From Branchiostoma floridae (Eukaryota; Chordata; Leptocardii; Amphioxiformes; Branchiostomatidae): DNA of 33,203 bases. Below are positions 31,601 through 33,203 of the stretch, in pieces. Position 1 is the stretch's first letter. The number at the start of each line of letters is the position of its first letter. Below the pieces are notes generated by a model that saw nothing but the letters and a program-made list of their open reading frames with translations, did no database searches and was not told where the DNA came from. A program made the position numbers and the translations under genes. The stretch is from the NCBI RefSeq assembly GCF_000003815.2, contig NC_049991.1, positions 288,626 to 321,828 of the forward strand, given 5' to 3'.

Positions 31601-32666
31601 ATCATGCCAGCTCAGAAGAAAAGAACAAGAAGATGATTGAACTGCAGATCATCCTTAAAACCATGCTCTAATGAAACAACATCTCCTCCTGGACAAACCT
31701 ATCATCACACCTTACTGCTCACCAGTAGGCTTGTTTCCCCCATACAAGGGGTGGTCAAGAAGTTCTGAGCCTTCCAAAGAAATAAGGCTCACAAAGCTCA
31801 AATTATGGGGCATAATTACTTTTACTAATGATCTTTTCATTTTGGTACATATGCAACTGCGAGGCTGAAAATTTATTGATTCCCTCTTGTATCTTCAGAG
31901 TTTCTTCAGTACACCGGTGAGTCGGACCCCTTGTGTCCTTGGTCACCTTACCTTCTCCAGGGCCAGTGTTTCCTGGGCTATGTTGTACAAGTGTGGAGTC
32001 AGTACTGTGGACTTGATCTGACTACAGGTAACACTCCCCAGCTGTGTCAGCAGCTCACTGCAACACTGACAGGAGGGAGCAAACCTGCCAATGCTGCAAA
32101 GGTACAGTCATTGGACAGTCGCCTTGACTCTGTTGAAATAGAGTCATTCCTTTTGCTATTTTTTTACATGTATTCACCACAAGTATCTCCAGTATTATTG
32201 CATTTGCTGAAAATCTTTGTTCTTGCATCTTTGCAATTGGTTCCTTATCTTTGAAATGTGGTACTTGAAACTTCCTCTTTATTTTATCTTCTTCAGGCCC
32301 TTATTCAAATATGTTGTGTGCCACTGTCTTGACTTGGATTATTAATGTTTCAGAATCCCCCACAATCCTCCACTTTTGGCTTCAGGCTCTGCTTTGAGCC
32401 ACATTAATATATCTATTGACCAGTAGCGTAGTAGTCCACATTCTGTGTAACATTCAGTAGTTAACGTTACTTTGTTATAAAAATGTTTTTTTTTTCACTA
32501 CAGTTACTGTGCATGGTGTCATGTCAGGTGACTACAGGTCTGTTGTACCTGGTAGGTGGTGATGTTCATGAAGCTGTGACACACTTTGTAGCTGCAGTAC
32601 ACCTAATACATGACAGAGGGCAGTACTACATTATGAAAGGACTACTACAGATGCTTCTCCCCCAAG
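6624..32666 (+). CDS. GEMIN5: Gemin5 (SMN complex snRNA-binding subunit), partial, 17 exons
   Basis: Gemin5 binds the Sm site and cap of pre-snRNAs and hands them to the SMN complex for Sm-core assembly in the cytoplasm. It also binds ribosomes and some mRNAs. The exons are 6624-6709, 7128-7204, 14143-14270, 15882-15955, 16918-17102, 17356-17501, 17741-17912, 19612-20067, 20986-21108, 22492-22590, 23602-23739, 27586-27733, 28126-28242, 29280-29490, 31185-31320, 31899-32101 and 32504-32666. Every intron is GT-AG and all phases agree without a stop. Exons 1-7 give the second WD40 propeller, 8-9 a basic linker, 10-17 the TPR-like helical region. Compared with human Gemin5 (recalled, about 1508 residues), the window spans roughly residues 430-1200. 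The N-terminal propeller and the C-terminal RNA-binding region lie outside. Introns range from 239 to 6938 bp. Confidence 0.95.
6930..7062 (+). repeat. minisatellite, 19-bp unit x 7
   Basis: Seven tandem copies of cattggtcatttataacaa in the intron between exons 1 and 2. Only a t/a substitution (cattgg / caatgg) separates the copies. Confidence 0.9.
7128..7204 (+). CDS. GEMIN5: Gemin5 window exon 2 (WD40)
   Basis: Encodes [16 protein letters not shown], matching human STYHKKTVYTLAWGP. The tyrosine of KKTVY aligns with human Tyr474, recalled as lying near the RNA pocket. The acceptor is attgcag|a. The donor tcag|gtagtc is weak. It is followed by a 6.9-kb intron. Confidence 0.9.
7775..7925 (+). 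repeat. possible SINE-like dispersed repeat
   Basis: The stretch with aagtctctggtatgacttgg and cctgggatcgaactcatgac resembles dispersed repeats with a tRNA B-box-like gatcgaactc. There is no second copy in the window and no target duplication was seen. Confidence 0.3.
8172..9085. mobile_element. pogo/Tigger-like non-autonomous element
   Basis: Terminal inverted repeats cagtcaaacctgtattagcg (left) and the complement of cagtcaaacctgtctatagc (right) are flanked by TA on both sides (8170-8171, 9086-9087). CAGTCAAACC-type ends with a TA duplication fit the pogo/Tigger branch of Tc1/mariner. Degenerate tggccac motifs repeat just inside each end (agcggccacc, atagtggccac). There is no transposase frame. 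Length 914 bp. Confidence 0.75.
9088..9594. other. intron sequence, nothing recognised
   Basis: AT-rich sequence between the pogo-like element and the repeat into which the palindrome inserted. No splice-bounded coding segment fits the Gemin5 phase here. Confidence 0.5.
10841..11752 (+). repeat. 51-bp tandem array, left arm (18 units)
   Basis: Eighteen contiguous units of 50 or 51 bases start caggtgagtaa or caggtaagtaa. Two main variants are mixed, one with cctttgattacagaccag and one with ccttgactacagactag. The 51-base period keeps a frame open on the minus strand (17-residue repeat [17 protein letters not shown]). The 50-base units break that frame repeatedly, so coding is unlikely. On the + strand each unit holds an acceptor-like ttacag, and most hold two donor-like sites (caggtaag and caggtgagt). 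Confidence 0.9.
11769..12745 (-). repeat. 51-bp tandem array, right arm (about 19 units)
   Basis: The same repeat in reverse orientation. The units nearest the centre (about 11769-12320) form a diverged subfamily with ctggtctataggcaaaggaa. The outer units match the left-arm type (ctggtctgtaatcaaaggaa). Only the last left-arm unit (11702-11752) belongs to the diverged subfamily, so the two arms expanded unequally. Confidence 0.88.
13911..13990 (+). repeat. right half of the dispersed repeat interrupted by the palindrome
   Basis: ttctaacttgagttctgctt and the following tatatgtagctgatataggtggcgctttt match 6110-6170, completing the repeat whose left half ends at 9664. Confidence 0.75.
14143..14270 (+). 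CDS. GEMIN5: Gemin5 window exon 3 (WD40)
   Basis: Encodes [15 protein letters not shown] and then an alpha-helical stretch ending TNQIK. Human has [16 protein letters not shown] at this place. The acceptor is gttgcag|ga and the donor atcaag|gtcagt, phase 0. Confidence 0.93.
14385..14700. mobile_element. TTAA-flanked MITE
   Basis: Terminal inverted repeats aggcacccagtgcaatt and the complement of aggcacgcagtgcaatt are flanked by ttaa at 14381-14384 and 14701-14704. TTAA duplication suggests the piggyBac or Kolobok groups. Length 316 bp, no coding. Confidence 0.75.
14900..15680 (+). repeat. dispersed repeat region with repeated ccaaatatcat-gatcc motif
   Basis: The motif accaaa-atcatgatgatcc(g/a)tcaacac appears at about 14947 and 15191. 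A related form, accaaatatcatcaggatcc, lies near 15438, followed by tcgagttatgctgttcacac and acataaccttgcc. This layout looks like a fragmented transposable element. I cannot assign a family. No exon lies here. Confidence 0.4.
15882..15955 (+). CDS. GEMIN5: Gemin5 window exon 4 (WD40)
   Basis: Encodes HKLP followed by [19 protein letters not shown], matching human TEISWKADGKIMALGNEDG. The acceptor is tgtcccag|cac and the donor gg|gtaggt, phase 2. Confidence 0.94.
15956..16917. other. intron sequence, nothing recognised
   Basis: The intron between exons 4 and 5. A short GC-rich block (about 16070-16160, gcctgccctaacccgggacc) stands out from AT-rich surroundings, but no function, RNA fold or repeat partner is apparent. 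Confidence 0.5.
16918..17102 (+). CDS. GEMIN5: Gemin5 window exon 5 (WD40)
   Basis: Encodes SVEVM, then [12 protein letters not shown] and [17 protein letters not shown], matching the human blade with HHKLVNTISWHH and LMASGSNNAVIYVHNL. The acceptor is ttttcag|g and the donor attg|gtcagt, phase 1. Confidence 0.93.
17356..17501 (+). CDS. GEMIN5: Gemin5 window exon 6 (WD40, Sm-site contacts)
   Basis: Encodes a variable strand and then [20 protein letters not shown] and SASYDNTAQ. Aligned without gaps, the lysine of HKAK is human Lys641 and the tyrosine of SASYD is human Tyr660. Both are described as snRNA Sm-site contacts. The acceptor is ttacag|ga. The donor cag|gtcagg is weak, phase 0. Confidence 0.95.
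17741..17912 (+). CDS. GEMIN5: Gemin5 window exon 7 (last WD40 blade)
   Basis: Encodes [18 protein letters not shown] and [12 protein letters not shown], ending PPIG. The arginine of GHQGR aligns with human Arg684, a reported RNA contact. The acceptor is tttgaag|gtg and the donor attg|gtaagt, phase 1. Confidence 0.95.
17954..19024. mobile_element. TIR element carrying a nested LINE fragment
   Basis: Perfect 19-bp inverted ends, gtaaggttaccagtttacg at 17954-17972 and its complement at 19006-19024. Related accagtttacgg / ccgtaaactggt segments lie further in. No clear target duplication was found. Subtracting the LINE copy (18219-18961) leaves about 330 bp, the size of a MITE. Confidence 0.65.
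18219..18950 (+). pseudogene. 5'-truncated LINE copy, reverse transcriptase C-terminal part
   Basis: From 18270 the frame reads [17 protein letters not shown], which includes the FADD catalytic motif of reverse transcriptases. It goes on to [40 protein letters not shown] and [13 protein letters not shown], the usual order in non-LTR elements. There is a stop at 18411-18413 and a frameshift near 18730. The frame then resumes with [18 protein letters not shown] and ends at 18911. The copy ends in a (tatg)n tail and is flanked by an 11-bp duplication, tatgatgccac (18208-18218 and 18951-18961). It is an inactive retrotransposon fragment, and the clade is not assigned. Confidence 0.85.
19139..19553 (+). 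mobile_element. hAT-like MITE, diverged copy upstream of exon 8
   Basis: The left end gggattgaaatacttttttc and the right end ggtacttcaagccttgcag are imperfect inverted repeats. The interior is rich in acctgca / tgcaggta. The left 97 bases match, in reverse, 20706-20807. No clean target duplication. Confidence 0.5.
19612..20067 (+). CDS. GEMIN5: Gemin5 window exon 8 (basic, low-complexity linker)
   Basis: A long exon of about 152 codons with little similarity to human beyond its character. It opens with [16 protein letters not shown], like the Lys-rich start of the human linker (KPKKKKKP). It continues Gln/Glu/Ser-rich, with one likely coiled-coil stretch ([19 protein letters not shown]). Assignment rests on phase (1 in, 1 out) and position. 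The acceptor is attcttag|at. The donor agag|gtggga is weak, but the joined codon gat and the next exon agree. Confidence 0.85.
20151..20177 (+). repeat. (TGT)n microsatellite
   Basis: Nine tandem tgt triplets in the intron after exon 8. Confidence 0.9.
20478..20807 (-). mobile_element. hAT-like MITE, diverged copy downstream of exon 8
   Basis: Its right end, read on the minus strand, is cagggctcgaaataactttt, a cagggct-type hAT end. The next 90 bases match 19150-19235 in inverted orientation (ttacctgaaccactc shared). The left border is approximate. Confidence 0.5.
20986..21108 (+). CDS. GEMIN5: Gemin5 window exon 9 (end of linker)
   Basis: Encodes [16 protein letters not shown] and [13 protein letters not shown], matching human KKRKARSLLPLS and the following ELHQDCLVLA segment. 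The short Arg/Lys-RSLxPLS motif is the conserved anchor between linker and helical region. The donor is tatg|gtgagt, phase 1. Confidence 0.93.
21844..22243 (+). mobile_element. hAT-type MITE, copy B (intact)
   Basis: Ends tagggatgggtaccggtac and the complement of tagggctgggtatcggtac. It is flanked by a perfect 8-bp duplication, gtgacaac, at 21836-21843 and 22244-22251. The left subterminal region holds caggtccaggtccggacct repeats that can self-pair, and the right holds ccggtctacc and ggtccggtttttctggacc. Same family as 604-3436, opposite orientation. Length 400 bp, non-coding. Confidence 0.88.
22492..22590 (+). CDS. GEMIN5: Gemin5 window exon 10 (start of TPR-like region)
   Basis: Encodes a Gly/Ala-rich lead and [18 protein letters not shown], matching human HLGLFTDRATLYRMIDIE. 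The acceptor is cttttcag|aa and the donor gaaa|gtaagt. A pyrimidine and (CA)n microsatellite tract follows the donor within 40 bases. Confidence 0.94.
22627..22660 (+). repeat. (AC)n microsatellite
   Basis: About 16 ac dinucleotides, 36 bases after the exon 10 donor and preceded by a ctctctctc run. Confidence 0.95.
22661..23601. other. intron sequence, nothing recognised
   Basis: Remainder of the intron between exons 10 and 11. AT-rich, with no repeat partner in the window and no coding signal. Confidence 0.5.
23602..23739 (+). CDS. GEMIN5: Gemin5 window exon 11 (TPR-like helices)
   Basis: Encodes [20 protein letters not shown] and [11 protein letters not shown], matching human [20 protein letters not shown] and LTDNLVAMAP. 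The acceptor follows a run of nine t (tttag|gt). The donor is ctag|gtgagt. Confidence 0.95.
23943..24731. mobile_element. TIR element, about 790 bp
   Basis: Inverted ends caatggacccttccagccaa and the complement of caatggacccttccagccga, extending through aacgcca. A second inverted stretch follows inside (ctatttcgaatactcggtca against tgaccgaggttttgaaatag). No target duplication could be settled, so the superfamily is open. No transposase frame. Confidence 0.7.
25140..27374. mobile_element. 2.24-kb Mutator-like TIR element in intron 11
   Basis: Inverted ends of about 90 bases begin gggttggcggaaagagctgc and include cccggtcggtcggc and ggaggttggttttgggg. They are flanked by a perfect 9-bp duplication, ataaatttt, at 25131-25139 and 27375-27383. 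Nine-base duplications with long inverted ends fit Mutator-like elements. The interior is CpG-rich in part, has no transposase frame and holds a nested LINE fragment (26248-26440). A shorter inverted pair (ggtctcattgatg near 26664 and its complement near 27131) may mark a further nested insertion. Confidence 0.8.
26248..26440 (-). pseudogene. 193-bp LINE 3' end copy
   Basis: On the minus strand it reads [19 protein letters not shown] and [14 protein letters not shown]. This is homologous to [14 protein letters not shown] and [12 protein letters not shown] at the 3' end of the LINE copy at 18219-18950. It ends in the same kind of (tatg)n tail (catacatacatacata on the + strand). An 11-bp duplication, atcatcttata, lies at 26237-26247 and 26441-26451. 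It is a severely 5'-truncated insertion. Confidence 0.8.
27586..27733 (+). CDS. GEMIN5: Gemin5 window exon 12 (TPR-like dimerisation region)
   Basis: Encodes [17 protein letters not shown], then [20 protein letters not shown] and [10 protein letters not shown]. Human has AGYHVWLWAVEAFAKQL and [20 protein letters not shown]. This is the core of the region described as the dimerisation module. The acceptor is tttcag|ct and the donor ttcag|gttagt, phase 2. Confidence 0.96.
28126..28242 (+). CDS. GEMIN5: Gemin5 window exon 13 (TPR-like)
   Basis: Encodes [16 protein letters not shown] and a helix ending YEQAAK, matching human REAIAIAKARLRPEDP and HYAVAAKCY. The acceptor is tctccag|a and the donor aagtg|gtgaga, phase 2. 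Confidence 0.96.
28422..28629. mobile_element. TA-flanked MITE with self-complementary CpG-rich core
   Basis: The ends ctgtaaatgcagaaatgttc and the complement of ctgtaaatacatttaagttt sit between TA dinucleotides (28420-28421, 28630-28631). The interior repeats gttcgcggtg / caccgcgaac and accaccgcgaa, so the single strand can fold extensively. Length 208 bp. A Tc1/mariner-type TA duplication is likely. Confidence 0.7.
28785..29160 (+). repeat. dispersed repeat, diverged copy 1
   Basis: Shares aggagcttaca and then tgaagctaggtactca / aagtgaagt in the same order with 29905-30200. It occupies most of the intron before exon 14. Confidence 0.5.
29161..29264 (+). repeat. inverted repeat, left copy, abutting exon 14 acceptor
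   Basis: About 104 bases from ttgatatgac to aatgtgttttg match the reverse complement of 30325-30430 with few differences (shared core ttagataagagat and ctgatgtgttgctcatcat). The copy ends 15 bases before exon 14. Confidence 0.85.
29280..29490 (+). CDS. GEMIN5: Gemin5 window exon 14 (TPR-like)
   Basis: Encodes [20 protein letters not shown] followed by [20 protein letters not shown] and an RNHKQLQ end. Human has [20 protein letters not shown] and TAAELAAIVGEDEL. The donor ctacag|gtttga is weak, but the next exon continues the alignment exactly. Confidence 0.95.
29533..29873. mobile_element. hAT-type MITE
   Basis: Inverted ends cagggctttagccagc and the complement of cagggctctagccagc are flanked by a perfect 8-bp duplication, ctgggtgg, at 29525-29532 and 29874-29881. 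The interior has cgtcaattgacggaaaaacgg-like self-complementary sequence. Length 341 bp, non-coding. It lies 42 bases after the exon 14 donor. Confidence 0.85.
29905..30200 (+). repeat. dispersed repeat, diverged copy 2
   Basis: Contains aagggacgtccctaactgaa, gctaggtactcattttcacc and ctttgaaccaggatctcagg. It resembles a widespread invertebrate repeat with a degenerate tRNA B-box-like segment, and parallels 28785-29160. Confidence 0.5.
30325..30430 (-). repeat. inverted repeat, right copy
   Basis: Reverse-complement partner of 29161-29264, in the intron after exon 14. Together they bracket exon 14 with about 1.06 kb between them. Confidence 0.85.
30588..30836 (+). repeat. (GGAT)n microsatellite
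   Basis: Near-continuous ggat tetranucleotides with a few interruptions (gggtgtat twice). All six frames read through parts of it as a low-complexity repeat, which does not indicate a gene. Confidence 0.95.
31185..31320 (+). CDS. GEMIN5: Gemin5 window exon 15 (helical)
   Basis: Encodes [18 protein letters not shown], then LSEGW and [12 protein letters not shown]. The first helix matches human GQRLVFCLLELLSRHLEE and LSEGK. The acceptor is ttgtccag|gtc and the donor ccag|gtgagg, phase 1. Confidence 0.92.
31321..31898. other. intron sequence, nothing recognised
   Basis: Intron between exons 15 and 16. Contains acatgtac-type palindromes and no repeat partner or coding segment I can support. Confidence 0.5.
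31899..32101 (+). CDS. GEMIN5: Gemin5 window exon 16 (helical)
   Basis: Encodes [10 protein letters not shown], then [16 protein letters not shown] and LCQQLTATL, ending NAAK. Human has ERVTAVWKSIFSLDTPEQY and AFQKLQN at this place. The acceptor is atcttcag|ag and the donor aaag|gtacag, phase 0. Confidence 0.9.
32504..32666 (+). CDS. GEMIN5: Gemin5 window exon 17 (last in window)
   Basis: Encodes [20 protein letters not shown], then [14 protein letters not shown] and GLLQMLLPQ. It aligns without gaps to the human helix pair LLLHICHDLTLAVL / DEAVQALLRAV and to SAFLPDG. The acceptor is cactacag|tta and the donor caag|gtagga, phase 1. The C-terminal region must lie downstream. Confidence 0.92.
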
Positions 32667-32786
32667 GTAGGAAAACAGCTGTCACTATATTTTGATACAA
32701 ATAACATTTTCTTAAACTGATACAAAAGCAGACAGGAAAGAATGGAAATAAGAGTGGGTATGGAAAGTCTATCGATACACCTGGTT

Positions 32787-33203
32787 TTGAATGAATGAAT
32801 GAATGGATTGTTGGGTGGATGATGGGTGAGTGAATGGATGGAATTGATGGATGGGTGAGTGGGTGGGTGGATGGATGGATGGATGGATGGGTGGGTGGGT
32901 GGATGGATGGATGGATGGATGGGTGAGTGGGTGGGTGGATGGATGGATGGATGGATGGGTGGGTGGGTGGATGTATGGATGGATGGGTGATTGGATGGAT
33001 GGATGGGTGGATGGATCGATGGATGGATGGATGGCTTGATGGATGATGGATGCATGGATGGGTGGGTGGATGAATAGGTGGATGGATGGATGGATGGATG
33101 GATGAATGAATGAATGAATGAGTGCATGCATGAATGAATGAATGACTGAATGAATGAATGAATGATTGAGTGCGTGGTTGGGTGGATCCATGGATGGATG
33201 GAT
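32787..33203 (+). repeat. (GGAT)n / (GAAT)n / (GGGT)n microsatellite, runs off the end
   Basis: Over 400 bases of tetranucleotide repeats, starting gaatgaatgaat, with a ggat/gggt core and a second gaat block near 33103-33165. It begins 120 bases after the exon 17 donor and is cut by the window edge. Confidence 0.95.

Noticed and set aside
30556-33191. Open frames rich in MDGW or HPSI repeats
   Set aside because: They are translations of ggat tetranucleotide microsatellites, which are open in all frames.

Overview
This window is metazoan genomic DNA, most likely from a lancelet (amphioxus, Branchiostoma). It holds one recognisable gene, the middle and C-terminal part of a Gemin5 orthologue on the + strand, in 17 exons between 6624 and 32666. 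All exon junctions are phase-compatible and together give 2662 coding bases (about 887 codons). The species call is inference: a deuterostome-like Gemin5 with many small exons, and introns packed with short terminal-inverted-repeat elements, microsatellites and TACATGTA-rich AT sequence. No bacterial, viral, rRNA, tRNA or CRISPR feature was seen.

Layout. 1-6623: no Gemin5 exon. It contains a nested tandem duplication (1-500) and a hAT-type MITE (604-3436) split by a 2.44-kb terminal-inverted-repeat element (634-3077). That inserted element carries G/C-tract arrays, a perfect foldback hairpin and a CpG-rich promoter-like patch. 6624-17912: seven exons of the second WD40 propeller. The 6.9-kb intron between exons 2 and 3 holds a pogo/Tigger-like element and a 4.24-kb near-perfect palindrome (9665-13900) with a 9-10 bp target duplication. 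The palindrome's core is two opposed arrays of a 51-bp repeat. 19612-21108: two exons of the basic, low-complexity linker. 22492-32666: eight exons of the alpha-helical TPR-like region. The reading frame is still open at the last donor, so the C-terminus lies beyond the window. So do the first roughly 430 residues, judged against my recollection of human Gemin5 (about 1508 residues).

Function. Gemin5 is the snRNA-recognition subunit of the SMN complex. Its WD40 propellers read the Sm site and the cap of pre-snRNAs, and its TPR-like module dimerises. The visible part keeps the lysine, tyrosine and arginine that align without gaps to human Lys641, Tyr660 and Arg684.

The introns record many transposition events that can be read base by base. 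Two hAT MITE copies have different perfect 8-bp target duplications. A third hAT-like MITE (29533-29873) has a perfect 8-bp duplication. A 2.2-kb element (25140-27374) has a perfect 9-bp duplication. Two 5'-truncated LINE copies have (TATG)n tails and 11-bp duplications. There are also TTAA- and TA-flanked MITEs. The most unusual object is the palindrome, whose 51-bp units each carry acceptor-like and donor-like splice signals in the sense orientation of the host gene.
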